Of a stretch of DNA of 64,000 nt, positions 37,025-49,320 are shown one piece after another. Under the pieces are notes generated by a model. That model did not search any database. It saw only the letters and a list, made by a program, of their open reading frames with translations, and was not told the DNA's origin. Location: NCBI RefSeq assembly GCF_021018805.1, contig NC_086248.1, positions 98,417,239 to 98,481,238 on the forward strand, written 5' to 3'. The number at the start of each line of letters is the position of its first letter. Position 1 is the first letter of the stretch. This stretch comes from Prinia subflava. Taxonomy: Eukaryota; Chordata; Aves; Passeriformes; Cisticolidae. The position numbers were made by a program, and so were the translations under genes.

Positions 37025-38853
37025 GTACTGTAATGTCAGAAGTACAAGAAAAGTACAGCAGAGAACCATGCTAATGGTGCTTCCAGGGTCTGTGAAGGAC
37101 AGAAGTACAAGATAATGGGGTACTACTGTACTCAGTGCAAAAACTGATTCATTTGAGGCACAAGTACACTATTGTTTAAGCAGCTTGATTCAAGCACAGC
37201 TCTGGTATGTGATCTACTCTGTTTTTTTCTATGTGACATTAGAACAAAGCTACCTTTACATGAAAGAGGCAGCAGATTCAAGTCAGGGGTGTCCAATTTG
37301 CCACTTGGCAACCAAAAAAAAAAAAAAAGAAAAATACTCTGCATAGTCACCCTCCACATCTTAGTTTCAGACATGGAGCTGTGGCTAGAGAAGAAAAGTT
37401 ACTCTGAAAGGTCAGATCCCAGATCTGTTTGGCTGGGTGGGATAACTTACTTCACACTGACCACAATTTATCCAATAAGAAAAAAAACCACAACCAACTC
37501 ATATCTTGGATAAGAAATCATACATATCTAACATTCAAATAAATTTCAGCCCTTGGAATCCTAACTTATGGCTTAAGACACAATGAAAGTGTTTGGGCAC
37601 CCTTGAGTTAAGTAAATGAAGAGCATCTTTGCTAAAAAAGGCAAGCAAGATCACTGTTTTAAACAGAGCTGATCTCTACAAGAACAAAGCAGGAATCCAA
37701 GTCACTAGTTACTACTAGGCTGACATGTACTGCTGTCCAGAAAGATAAAAACATAACATCACAATGAAAAAGTTCAACAAAGTTGAAAGATCAAGGTTTC
37801 AACACCAGAAGCAGCATTTGAAAACAAGCTGTTTAAGTTAATCTTTTCAAGAGATGCAGATTGCATAACTCTACGCATGAACAAACATGCTGGCAATCTT
37901 CTCCTTTTACACAGCAGCTGTGTTTAACATAGAAGTTCTGGGTTTAAAGAAAGCTACTTGAAGAAGAATTAAAATTTGCAATTCCCTGTCTAACTTAATG
38001 AGATTAGTAGAGAAACGAAAAAAATGACTACTGAAACAGTAGTTTCTCAGTGGATCCCTATCATTACAAACACAGCTGGATTTGTAAGCAATGCAAGACT
38101 AAACAGACAGCTATTACTTTATATTACTATGCTCATAAGTTACATCTGTTAAAGTTAAAAAAAGCCAAGCAGTTTTGCCCTATTTCAAGAATAGTTTCCA
38201 ATCAACACCAGTTTACATGGTGAATGGGACTTGACAAATAAACAAGGAATGGTGACATCTTTGGGTCAAGAATGACAAGAAATAATGGGCTCTGTGCTAC
38301 CAATCAACCTCAACAAGAATATGGCACATGGGCCAGCCCAAGCCGTACCAACACTGAACCTTTAGCACTCAGCACAAATTCGGATCTCTTCACTTTAACT
38401 AGCAAATCAGGTGAAAAGGCTGGGTAAAAAAAGCCCAAAAAACCAAAAACCTAACTAAAAACTTTAGCCAAAAGTTGGATTATACTTTTAAAAAAACATC
38501 TGTAGTTTTAAAATAGCTTGATGCTGACATCAGTTTGTGCAAACTAAAAAAAAAAAAACCTCATTAAATTTCTCTCCAACAAAAGACAAATCCTGCAAAT
38601 ATTTTCCTTTTAGCCCACCGTACCTTAAGATACAATCTCAAATCTAACAGATGTAAATGAAAGAGAGAAAAAGTTACAGCATCTGCACAACATTCTTTCT
38701 ACAAACAGCTTCTTGAGGGAAAATAAAATATAAAAGGAATAAAGAAAGGAAGGTTCCATCTGAAATATTCTCACAATCTTTCCCACTTTGTAGTCCATGA
38801 ATCCGACTCTGATGCTAAGGTGACAGTGTATGTAAGCAGATTTTTTTGTTGAT

Positions 38854-38859
38854 TTTATT
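38854..38859 (-). terminator. Candidate proximal poly(A) signal of YPEL5
   Basis: The plus-strand TTTATT reads AATAAA on the minus strand, about 50 bases past the stop codon. If used it would give a very short 3' UTR. No strong GT-rich element follows directly, so the distal site is favoured. Confidence 0.25.
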
Positions 38860-38907
38860 ATATTTGAGTTTCAATTGAAGAGAACCTGAGACGAGACCAG
38901 AGCCTCT

Positions 38908-39132
38908 TCAGGAATTGTCGGATGGAACATGCTCCTCGAAGCCCTCGCTCTCCCGGACCAAGGCTCTCTCCAGGATAACGCGGCCTTCCTTGTAGCGCTG
39001 GCTGTCTTCAGTGGCAAACTCATAGATCCAGCCCAGTTTGCTGTTGCAGTTCTTGCAGCTCACGTCCCGGACCATGTGGCGGCCAGTGAGCATGACCCGG
39101 TCCTGAACCTCGCTGTACTGCAGATTCACCAC
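38908..39132 (-). CDS. YPEL5 coding exon 3 (residues 48-121 and stop)
   Basis: This is the C-terminal part of Yippee-like 5, a small zinc-binding Yippee-domain protein. In mammals it associates with RanBPM and the CTLH/GID E3 ligase and is found at centrosomes and the spindle. The exon starts after a TGTCGCAG acceptor (39,134-39,133) with GTG GTG AAT CTG (VVNL) in phase 0. It supplies the second zinc half-site, Cys73-Lys-Asn-Cys76, and ends VPSDNS followed by TGA at 38,910-38,908. Joined to exon 2 it gives 121 residues, the known vertebrate length. The spacing C17-x2-C20-x52-C73-x2-C76 is exactly the Yippee pattern. The frame visible upstream of 39,132 is intron. No damage is seen. Confidence 0.97.
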   Translation of the reverse strand: MVNLQYSEVQDRVMLTGRHMVRDVSCKNCNSKLGWIYEFATEDSQRYKEGRVILERALVRESEGFEEHVPSDNS

Positions 39133-40671
39133 CTGCGACAGACACAGCGCACACAACACAGCGGGTCAGTCTGCCTGCGGCAAAAGACAACGGCGCCTTA
39201 GCAGGAGAGAGCCCGCGGCACCGCACACAAACTGGAAACTGCAGCGTGAAACGTCTCCTTCGTGAGAAAGTAACACCTTAGAGATGTGCTTCACAACCAT
39301 GTATAACCCTCACATTTTAACTGAGAGCCGTGGATTGCTATCATGAAAGATGCAAAAGTGCTGTGTTCAACTCTGGGTGAGAAACTCCCAGTGAACAGCT
39401 CGTGAATTTATATCAATCCAGTTGTAATGTAACCCATTTCTAGCAGCTGATGTGATCACCAAGTCCCAGAACTCAGAAACAAAATATTGAGAGGTACTTC
39501 TTTAAAAATCTTGTGGTGCTTTTGAAATAATTACCTCAGAAAAAGCCAGGTCAATGGCTGAGAATGTAGACATGAATCATGCACCTTTTTGTGTGCTGTA
39601 TCAGCAGTTTAAAATATACTTTTAACTTCTTTTGCAGCACCACCACAAAACCAGGATGTTTATTTCTTTGAAAAGTTCACATCAGAACTATACCCAAACT
39701 ACTGATTTGCAGATTCTAAAATATGGGACTGCATTGCTTTATCAGCTTTGCACCTGAGACTGCTTCAAATGTACAGCTTCTGACTGCAGCAATGCAAAAA
39801 CTCAAGCTGCTGTAATTAAACCCCACTATTCAACATAAAAAATAATCTGAATTCCAGGATCCAGAGCTTACTGGGTGAGGAAGAAATGTCTCACTACTGA
39901 CAAGATTCAGGATACCAGAAGGCCCAGAGCAAAACATAGTTAAGACACTATTGATGCCTCTATCTGGTCTGCCCATGCCAAATGGCTTGTAAGAAAAAAA
40001 CCAAAACTAAAATACACCAAGTATTATATGACCAGGAACTTTGCAAGAAAGCAAAGGACAATCAAAATTTTTTCAAATAATCTAATCGACAAGTTTTTAT
40101 GCAAGGTTAATAAATAATCCTACAATTCACTCAAAAATTATGACTTCTGTATTTCGATCTATTGGATCAGATCAATTAAAAACCATTAAACTACACCAGA
40201 GCATTATAGCCTCTAAAAATGATTGTGATTGATTGTGACAACTTAAGTTGCCAGACTACTGTTAACTTAAATGCATTTCAGAAATTAAACAAAATATTAT
40301 CTAGACTTTATTTTAACTGCATAAAAGTGAAAACAGCTTTGGAACCCTTTGATAGACACACCAGATACTCTGAGTGAATTTGAGGCTCTTATTACAGAAG
40401 TCTCTGAAGATAAAACTCCATCAATTTTGGCCTGACGCCTCTATATACACAGTCTTCTTTATAGTCTTTCAGCATTGCAGACAAAACTAATTTAGGTAAG
40501 TTTCCCATCCAACAGTAATGTCAAATCTGACTTCAAAGACAATTGAATAAAAGTTAAAATAGTAATTACGCAACACTTTAGCCAAGAAGTTTTTTTGATC
40601 TCATGACAGATTCATATCCCACAAACTGATTTTTCAAAAGTAAGTAGCAGTTCCTCTAGCTTTGTACCAAC
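39133..40671 (-). other. YPEL5 intron 2
   Basis: A 1,539-base intron lies between the coding exons. Donor AAG/GTTGGT (GT at 40,671-40,670) and acceptor CAG (39,134-39,133) keep the phase at 0. No repeat or nested gene is recognised inside it. Confidence 0.93.
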
Positions 40672-40844
40672 CTTGTTAAAAAGAAAGGCCCTTCCTGTGG
40701 CCCCTGTAAAGCGAGTGGAGATGAGCTCAGAGCGGTTGGTCAGGATCGTGTCGCAGTTTGCGCAGGAGAACAGGCGAGTGCCACCAATATGATCCAAAAA
40801 AATTCTTCCCATTTTTAGAACTTATGTAAGTTTATACTCAAGAC
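40672..40844 (-). CDS. YPEL5 exon 2: 5' UTR end and residues 1-47 (CDS 40,672-40,812)
   Basis: The exon opens after a TTTGCTTTCAG acceptor with 32 bases of 5' UTR. It then begins translation at ATG 40,812-40,810 in a good Kozak setting (AAAATGG). It encodes 47 residues beginning [10 protein letters not shown] and ending FLFNK, including the first zinc half-site Cys17-Ala-Asn-Cys20. The donor after AAG is GTTGGT at 40,671. The open frame continues into the intron (VGTKLEE...), which is not protein. The start is fixed by the vertebrate N-terminus and by the acceptor just upstream. The sequence agrees with the mammalian protein as I remember it, consistent with the extreme conservation of this family. 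Transcription comes from the CpG island at 48-49 kb. Confidence 0.97.
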
Positions 40845-42634
40845 CTGAAAGCAAAAAGAAACATCACATAAAAAAAAAACATTACAGCAAAAAAATCGCA
40901 CCCCCAAGCATACCATATATATGGCAGAATATCCTTCAAACCAAATCAGCGAATGATTGCCCAGTCATTCCTCTGTTGGTGAATTACTGAACTTAAGAGT
41001 CTGCCTTCAGCCTCTCGTCAAGACAAGTTCCTTCCTGAAGTGACCATTTTACCAATAAGATGACTTAAATACAAACTAATTACATTAAATGAGAAAAACA
41101 CAAAGTGAAACCTTTAAAAGACAGTTCAGGCTTTTGCAGACCCCCTACTGGCCCCTTCAGTTTTTAAACTCAGACACTTCCACTTCCTTTAACACAATAC
41201 TGAAATTCTATTTCAGTACATTCCCAACAACTCACTCATCTTAGTCAGCACTAAGAAATGAAGCACTGAGAATTACACTGAGTCACCAAGACAATTATAG
41301 CTTAATTTTCCCAAGTCACCCCCACTTTTTATAATACATATTTATTATGTCACTTCCCCATAGCTTTGCACAATTTGTGACACACAATCACACAACACCA
41401 CCACCCAGAATGTTGGTATAGCACCCTGGCTGCTGTATTTGACTTGACACTTCTTTGTTTCATATACACACCAACACAGGGAAGGTTTGGATGCTATTTC
41501 ACATAATAAACAATACACCCAAGTCTATACACCAGACAGTTTTATATACAAATGTTTCAAGTTGTCTAATCCAAATACAAAATACTGTGTCATTTATCCA
41601 AGTATTTCCAAAGCCTCATCACTAAAATACCTCAGCAACTCCAATAAGAAAAAGAGCAGAGCTTAACAACTTTATAGCAGATGACCTGCAGTGCCTGATA
41701 AATCAGCCTCTTCACTACTTAGGAAAATTAAAGTGTCTCACCACTTCACACCAAGTAACATAAATTACTCAAAGTTAACCAGTGAGTAGGCACAGAACGT
41801 AAAGCTGAAAACTTAAATCACGAAGGACATGACAAAAGAATTGAATTATGATGTTATGTCCCTTTCAACCGCAGAAGTTTTATGACTAAACTTCTATAGT
41901 TAAACAAGTTAAATGTATCTCCATTTATGCTTCAGATGTGGAATCAGAAAAATGTATTGTCTCTGCTTTTGTCATGCAGAGCAACGCCAAGTAAATGTGA
42001 CACATTGCAATATTAGAATTGTGTGGGTTTTACTTTTCAGAGCAGGAGACTGTGCCGTTCATAGAGAAGTCAATCAAATTTTGTGCTCATCTAATTAAAT
42101 ATTCTAAGACAAACATCATTAAGAAGCACAAATACCTAATTTAAACTCATTTCAAGTTTTAGGAGATCAGTTTCTTCAAGCCTACTCTTGACATACACAA
42201 AGCAAATGGACTAAAACTTGCCCCTGCACACAGAACTTAACACACCATTTTTACATCTAAAAATCAGAAGTCACTGACAATGATTTTTTTCCAATTGCTT
42301 CATTTCACACTTTGTTTTCTTACAATGTGAGGCAACAAACAGGGTTCCTAATATTGAACAGGGTGATTTTAGCTCAGGTTCCTTACCTTCAGATTTTTCA
42401 AATCACTACTAATCTTCTGTACCCCATCTGAAGGATACGTAAAAAATAAAAGCAATGTCATGACTCTTCCTTTTAAAGGTGATGTAATACCCATTTTTCG
42501 TTTTCAAAAGATAAATAAAACAGCTCTAAGTGTTAGAGGTGTGACTCCACTCAAAATACAGAAAGCATTTTCATTTACATATCTCTACGCTTTATACCTT
42601 TCTAATATGCCTTTATCTTTGCCAGCAAGTAAAG

Positions 42635-42636
<2 letters not shown>

Positions 42637-42673
<37 letters not shown>
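42637..42673. repeat. Uninterrupted poly-A run of 37 bases
   Basis: Thirty-seven consecutive A on the plus strand, preceded by AGGC and followed by TTAAAATG. No recognisable retrotransposon body or processed pseudogene precedes it. It is likely polymorphic in length. In the YPEL5 pre-mRNA (minus) it is a poly-U tract. Confidence 0.95.
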
Positions 42674-42675
<2 letters not shown>

Positions 42676-45046
42676 AAAATGTGAACAGTGACAGAATGAA
42701 GGAAAATCAACAGACAATAAGTGTGAATAAACAAGTATCAGTCAAAGTCCCCAGCCAGAAGAAACCACAAATACAAGCAATTATGGCAATTGTAACAGAT
42801 ATGCCCATAAGGCACTTGGCCTAGGTCCATGGGCCATCCTTCCTAATTTTGGATAATGTTATCTTTGTGCTGATTGTATTGTGGATTCAAAACAATTAAG
42901 TGATCGTAAGTTACAGTAACTGAGGAATCAGCATCCAAAGAGGTATTTCTTTCAGAGTAAACACAATGCCCACCCTGTCAGTATTTTAGAAGGTAACATA
43001 ACAAATCCAAACCCGTCCCTATCTCACCAGGAGTCACACAAACACAGAGCTTGGTGTCCAGAACAGATCCTTTACACAGACTGACCCTGCACAGCATGAC
43101 AATTTGAAAAATGCACCTAAACACTTCAAATGCAAGTGCATCACGTGCCTAAAATCATAATTCATGTCAATGCCCTCAGAAAAGCAGTAGCCCAGAGATG
43201 CTAAAAATGGAAATTAAATACTTCAGAAGGGAGCACAAGTGCAATACTAACAAGCAAATTAGAAGTCACAGGAACATACAAATGTATTACTCCTGGATAT
43301 GGCATTATGGCATGGACTGAAGTCTCGAGTCCCAAAGATCTTAAACATTAAAATAAATGCATAAATAAATACATTCAAAGACACGAGGCTGAAAAAACTG
43401 CCTAGTAATACAAGGCCTAAAATCCTCACTTATTTATGTCACCTTGAAGTGCTGAAAATAACCTAGTCACAGCAGAATCTAACAAACCAACTGGTACCAG
43501 AACAAATTTTTCCAGAATACAGTGCATAAGGAAATGTATATTCTTGAAATAATACACATTAAAAAAAATAGAAAATTAAATTTTAAAGTCAGCATTGTAA
43601 CAATCAAAACAATGTTGATTTTGTGTGTCTTTTCTTAAGAAACTACTAAAATACTGTAAGGTTACTAGAGTGTCTAACTTTTTCAAAGTACCCTCTACAC
43701 TTAAGTACCACCTGGTGGACTTCAGTCAAAATACATAGCTGGCTGCAGCTACCTCTGACCTCAGTTTTGATTGTTGAATTCAATGAATTTGTAAAGGCCC
43801 AGCTGAAGCATCATAAAACTAGTCACCTTACATTAGTCTTTATGTTACTGCTCACAGCAGTAAAAAGTAGGAAAAAATTTACAAAATGACTGCTAGTAAT
43901 GCAGACTTAAAATGCCACACTTTATCATGAATTTTCTAAAAAGCCTAACATGGAAATTTTGCTTTTTTCCTCTCCTGTAAAACACAGAAACTAATTTCAA
44001 CTTGGAATCATTTCATGCTCTCCCCTTCCTTCTTCTTCCCCCACGATAAAAACATGGTGTTCACTTATAAGACCAAATCAGAAGGTACTTGCTGTGGATG
44101 AAGACTCCTGTCTCCTTATGTAAGGATGCTGAATACTGTAGGGTATAGTCACTGCACGCAGGAAAAAACCAGAAGCACATCAGAACAAGGGGAAAGCAAT
44201 TTTCCATTGCTCTCAGGCTCCTGCCCCTTACAAACAGAAGTGGCGTGTACAAAGTCACCCAAGTTAACTGTGCAGATATTTTTCCCTAGTTTTACTACCA
44301 ATCGAAAAGGTGCAGGCGTCTATTTATGTTCACACATGCATAAATGAAAAAGCCACTTATAGGCAGCTTTGATAGGCAGTGGGAAGGCTCTCTTAAACAA
44401 GGAAAAGTATCGTGAAACATAAAAGCATTTCTAAAGCTTAAGATTCTCCAAATAGCAGGAGGAAAATACTCTAAGGGCACTTGGCCATTCATTCACTATT
44501 TACACTTAAAAACACAGAACTCCCACTGGTCCAGAGAGTCAGGTTTCCTAGTGCTACTTACAGCTCCAGAAAGTGACACTACTGTATCCCACCAATTCCA
44601 TCATGGTACCAGCAGAATTTTCAGAAGTAGTGGACAGGGATCTTGGTTATTCACAAAACCAAATGCTGAGGAAAGAACAGATATTTTGGCCCATGATTTC
44701 ACTTTTAACATCAGCTACGCATTCTTTACTGGGTATACATCAGTGATGAAGTTCTAGTGCTCCTGCCTTCATGCAAATTATCAAACACAAGTCATTATAC
44801 TAAATGAATGGCTGCAGGAAAAGCAGACTTACTTACTTTCCTTAATGGGATATAAAGAATCTATTGCTTGTCAAATCTCCCCATTTCCAAGAGAGGGGTA
44901 CTTTCTGAACTGAGAGATGATGACACTGCCATTATTCAGCACCCAGACCACCTTCGTGAGACCACCTTTAGGAGAGCAATCAATGATAGCTCATATTACG
45001 TTGCAGGTCAGGCTTGCTGACAGTGCACGATTTTGAAAGTATATTA

Positions 45047-45113
45047 TTCTGACAGTCCAAACCTTGGACTGTCAGAACTTCTGAATCACACTTCCAAACT
45101 TCTGAATCACACT
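45047..45113. repeat. Perfect 14-bp hairpin followed by a 17-bp direct repeat
   Basis: Inverted repeat: TTCTGACAGTCCAA (45,047-45,060), loop ACC, exact reverse complement (45,064-45,077). Immediately after, AACTTCTGAATCACACT occurs at 45,076-45,092 and again at 45,097-45,113 with period 21. The two structures overlap by two bases, suggesting one complex copying event. Confidence 0.95.
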
Positions 45114-48100
45114 GTGAAAGACTTCCCCGCATGCCTCTCCCAGTGAGTGCATGGACAGACACGAAACACAAGTACGGTGGCTAATGTGTATTCCCAGAGC
45201 AGTAGCTCCCAAACTCCCCAAACACTTTCAGTGTTGATTCAGCAACACTGAGCAACCACCATATCAAAGGGCTGACATTCAGCAGCTTAAATTTGACCAT
45301 CTGCACACACACCCGAAACCATCTTGTTGGTATTTGTACTATTCATCTGCCTACCTTCACCATCAATAAAGAATGAAAAAGTAACACGAAGAATTATTTA
45401 TTAACATCTTTAAAACTAACAGTCAGTGCTTCCTTGTCCTGGAATGCATCTCTAGAAGACACAGGACCGTCAACACTTGGGAGAACCAGCAAGCACTTTC
45501 TGTATACACACTGGACTGTGGGTATTTCACAGGAGGAGCCTCAGTGTTGCTTCAGCACCATCTACTGCATTCACATCTAGAACAGAGAACAGCTGCTATT
45601 AAAAAGACAAAAAAACCCGTGATCGCTTCTCTTTCACCATTTTACCAGCTAAAAACATTTTCCTTTGTGAGCAAGTCAGAATTCTCTACCCTTTGAGAAA
45701 GAGTTATGCATTCCCCTAAGCACACGGAAACATTCTCAAGATGCACTTACCCTGGAACCAGGCTGAAACTTCATCATTGCATCTCGGGAACTGGGCTTCA
45801 CCTTCCTCTTCTCATCTCAGAGATGGACAAAAGAGGAAAGAGAATTCTTAGCACAGCTGCACATGACCACACATTAAAGAATCATAAAGGAAAAAATAAA
45901 ACTTGCTCCTTACCTCCCCAGGTTTCCCTGCTCACAGGTGGCGGTGCATCCAAAAACAGACACGAGGTCAGTCTCTTAGGAGGTCGGAGATTCAATGCCT
46001 GCCACCAACTTCTGCCGCTGTCCAAGTAAACAGGGCCTGGCCTCTGCCTACATGCAGAATTGAAACCGCCACATGTAGCCAAAAGTGGAGAGAAACGGAA
46101 CTGGAACAGCATCCCAGTGCAGGGCACAGCCTTGCAGGATGAAAACACCCTTGTGCAAGTTGCAGCAGTGTAACTTTGTAATGCAGGTTGCATCAGTATC
46201 ATTTCCTATTGCAAACTGGATTTTTTCCTAGGTAAATCGATCACTGGGATACTGGCATTTAAAGTTGTTTATGCCCCATTGGTGCACTCAAACGCTAATC
46301 CAGGGTACTTTGTTTCACGTTACAGAGAGCAGAGTCACAGAGATGGGTGCTTGTTTCTCCTACAGACCCCCTATCTCAGCATCTCCCACAGAGTAACTTA
46401 AGCCCTCACAATACTCGTGCTAGATAACATATAAAAGTATTAGTTTACAAGTGGTATCAGACTCAGATTAATTTTCTTTCCCACCACTACACGGAGTCCA
46501 AAACCAGCAACTAGACCAGTCTCCTTGCTTCTTTTTCCCCTCATTTTCCTCCTTTTCCCTTCCTAATTACTCCATTGTTGTAAAGAAAGCTGTATTTTCT
46601 TGTTTTGTAATAAATTTATTCTTATGCTACTTCAGCAGTTGAGACAAGTTTTGTCTATGAATCCACTCTGCAACTTTCTGAAGGCTAAACTACACATTTT
46701 CTGTTTTCATTAATTTTACTGCTGAAATGATACAAAACTTCATCCAAGGATATCACTGATTTCATGAGTCATTAAAAATGAAATCAAATAAACAACATTT
46801 TAAGAAATGGTGTAAAGTCAACCATCATCCAAAACAGGGACATCCAGCTGGCAGAAAGGGTGCTAATACACTAAGTGCACATCACCAAGAGATTTTTTTT
46901 ATTAACTAGAAAGGTTCTAAAGGTAGGTAAAGGCTCCAAAATTAGAGGTCACCTTGCTAACAAACCTCCACAGTGTACAGGCATTTCATCTGCACATTTA
47001 GCAAGTAATTTTTAAGTTAAATCTTGCTTAAGGGAATTACGTATTTCAGTGAGAGCTGAGCAACCCAAGATTTCAACACAGGTCAAATGTTAGTAAACAA
47101 ACATGAACCGATGACCTGACTTGGACAATATCCCTTCAAGCTTGTGATGATTACCATGTTAAATACAGATATATAAATATGTGCACAGCTCTCAGTCTGT
47201 GACAAGTAACAAATCCAGCCTGTTCTTGTAATCTTCTCTGCTGAGCTTTGAGATGCAGTTTCATTTGTCCTCACACACTTGGCAACCACACTTGAAACTC
47301 ACTGGTCATTATAAAATCAGTATATAAACAATAAGCTCTGCATCTCTAAGTATTTCCGTAACTACGGAAGTGAAAGTAGCAGATGACAGAAGCCTCCAAA
47401 TAGTGTATTTAAGACTACTTTAGAAAAAGAAAGCAGCACTTAAAACCTGACAGTTTTGTTTGCCACATATGCGACTTGAATTCAGCCATCCAGAATGAGG
47501 CTCCATATAAAAATACATATAGCATTATATCTGCAGCAGTTACATACAGTCACGTGAGGGAATGTTTACAACTGAGGAACAAGTTCCCTCCCTTCCAGCC
47601 TTCAGTCATAAACAGTAGTTAAGCTAATGGTTAATCTAGAGTCATTAGCTGCTGACATCAAGAGCTGTTCTGTGATACCACTTTGGAAAGAGCCCTGCCC
47701 TGTTCCTCTCTCATAAGACCGTGTGTACGTGCTTGGTTATTCCCTCAATGTAACCCTAAACCTGTGTTTATTGTTTAAAGAAACCAAAGACAAATATTTT
47801 ATTACATTCTACTGCAATATCAGTCCAAAACTCGGCGTTTATTCTTAAATAAACACGCTGGATTAATCTAATCTACATCTGCTTGCACAGTACAGTTTAG
47901 GGCTGTGCACAGAGTAACAAATGAAGCAGACACACACCAGTCTTCACGTTCATTTTAGCTTTGACTTAGAACCTCTCCCAGACCAGAAAAGCACCGGCAG
48001 AATATTTCGGCTCCCTGGGAATCCATACTTCCACGGGGAAAACCCCAACCTAAGCGCTAGCAGGCGAACGTGCCTCGCTGCTGAGCGAGCCGCGAGCCCC

Positions 48101-48318
48101 TCCACAAAGCAAACACGCATCGCGGCTGGATGTGTGTCAGCTCCCCGCGGGAGGCACCTGTGCGGCGGGGACTGAGCCGGCGCTCAGCGAGCGGCACCTC
48201 AGCCCGGGGAGGGGGGCGATGCGTCCGGCGGCGCCGCCACCCCCCGGGCGGCAGGGCAGGGCGGTTCAACCCCCGCGTAACCTCCGCGGCCGGGCCCGGG
48301 GCGGCGCTGCGGGGCTGT

Positions 48319-48375
48319 CGGTGCCGATCCCGGTGCCGATCCCGGTGTCGGTGCCGCTCCCGGTGTCGGTGCCGC
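48319..48375. repeat. CGGTGY-based minisatellite in the CpG island
   Basis: Units of CGGTGCCGATCC (two perfect copies) are followed by 18-base composite units built from CGGTGT plus CGGTGCCGCTCC. They run about 57 bases. The tract is downstream of the predicted exon 1 donor, hence in proximal intron 1 of YPEL5. Six-base periodicity keeps chance frames open through it. Confidence 0.9.
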
Positions 48376-49070
48376 GCACACACAAAGCCGCGCGCGCGCG
48401 GGGGCGGTGCCCGGCCCGGCCCGGCCCGCGCGCCGTCACGGGGGCGCGCGCAGCCAACCGGGGCCGGCCCGGCTCGTCCCGTCCCCCCCCGCCCGCCGCC
48501 GCCGGGCGCTGCCGGGAGCGCAGGAGCCCTGACAACAAACAGCAGGAAACAGCTGACGGGGAGGCACCGCCGCCGCCTCCGCCGCACCGAGGGGCCGTGC
48601 CCGGGGCCCACCGCCGTCCCCCACCCCCGAGCCGCCCCGCCGCCCCCGCTCCCGCCCCGGGCACGGCCCCGCGCCCACCCACCCGGGGCTCCGCACAAGA
48701 ACCGGCCCGAAAAGTTGCCCACTGCGGGGCCGGGGGAGGAAGTTGTGTCGGCGGCGACGGGGAGGGGGTGCTCGGTGCCGGCCCCCGCCGGGAAGGCTGG
48801 GCGGCGCTGGGAGACGCTGACGGAGAAGGGGACGCGCTGGGGGAAGGCCGATGCTTTGTGGCGGCGCCGGGTAACGCGCTGGGTCAGGCAGGGCCGGCCG
48901 CTGCCCCTCTCCGCTCCCGCCTCCGGACCGGACCGGAGCGGCTCGCCCGGGGCTCCGCCGCGGCCCGACAGACACAGCGCCGCGGCGCGGAGCGGCGGTC
49001 GCCACCTCCCTCCCCAGCCGCCCCGGCCTCCCCGGGTAGTGCGGGGCGGGCGCGGCCCCCGCGCGGTTAC

Positions 49071-49300
49071 CTGGCGCCGGGGAGCGGCGGTGGCGGCGGC
49101 TCCGTGCCCGGTGTCTCTCCCCCACCCTCCACGGCCCCGGCGCTCCGGATCGGCCGTCCGGCTCCTCCCCGCCGTGGTCCCGCCCCCGCTGTCCATCAGC
49201 GCGGCCAGGCCCCGCCCCGCCGAGGCCCCGCCCCCCGCTGCCGCGAGGCTCCGCCCCGCGCTCGCGCTCTGCCCCGCCCCGGGTCGCCTCACGGCCGCAG
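49071..49300 (-). promoter_or_regulatory. YPEL5 core promoter and non-coding exon 1 (predicted)
   Basis: On the minus strand a GCC-rich leader ends GGCGCCAG before GTAACC, a strong splice donor at 49,070. Upstream (higher coordinates) five CCGCCC-type GC boxes lie between about 49,178 and 49,281, a dense SP1/KLF cluster. A TATA box is not seen, fitting dispersed initiation. The transcription start is probably between 49,100 and 49,250 but cannot be fixed from sequence. Confidence 0.65.
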
Positions 49301-49320
49301 GCGGGGGAGCGCGCCGGGTC

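Larger units (their letters stand above)
37000..38907 (-). other. YPEL5 3' untranslated region (predicted)
   Basis: This follows the YPEL5 stop codon on the minus strand and carries no extended frame. A canonical AATAAA at 37,024-37,019 (minus), followed by a GT-rich stretch, makes a distal poly(A) site near 37,000 likely. A proximal AATAAA lies at 38,859-38,854, about 50 bases after the stop, so a short-UTR isoform is possible. The extent is inferred from signals, not from transcripts. Confidence 0.55.
40845..49070 (-). other. YPEL5 intron 1 (predicted)
   Basis: About 8.2 kb lie between the exon 2 acceptor (40,846-40,845) and a strong donor CCAG/GTAACC in the CpG island (GT at 49,070-49,069). 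The intron is AT-rich and carries a 37-base poly-A, a hairpin with an adjacent direct repeat at 45 kb and, at its 5' end, most of the CpG island. No other gene is recognised. The exon 1 end is predicted from splice consensus only. Confidence 0.7.
48050..49320. promoter_or_regulatory. CpG island covering the YPEL5 promoter
   Basis: About 1.3 kb of very GC- and CpG-rich DNA gives stop-poor frames of more than 400 codons in several frames on both strands. Such frames are a composition effect. The island sits at the 5' end of YPEL5 on the minus strand, as expected for a housekeeping-type gene. An inverted CCAAT-like element (AGCCAACCGG) lies near 48,452. Divergent plus-strand transcription is possible but no exon is evident. 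Confidence 0.9.

Noticed and set aside
39133..39159. Upstream extension of the YPEL5 terminal exon frame (an extra in-frame ATG)
   Set aside because: The CAG acceptor at 39,135-39,133 and the exact join of VVNLQ to exon 2 show the extension is intron.
40612..40671. Read-through of YPEL5 exon 2 past FNK
   Set aside because: A donor GTTGGT follows AAG, and the read-through residues do not belong to the Yippee domain. The spliced product has the correct 121 residues.
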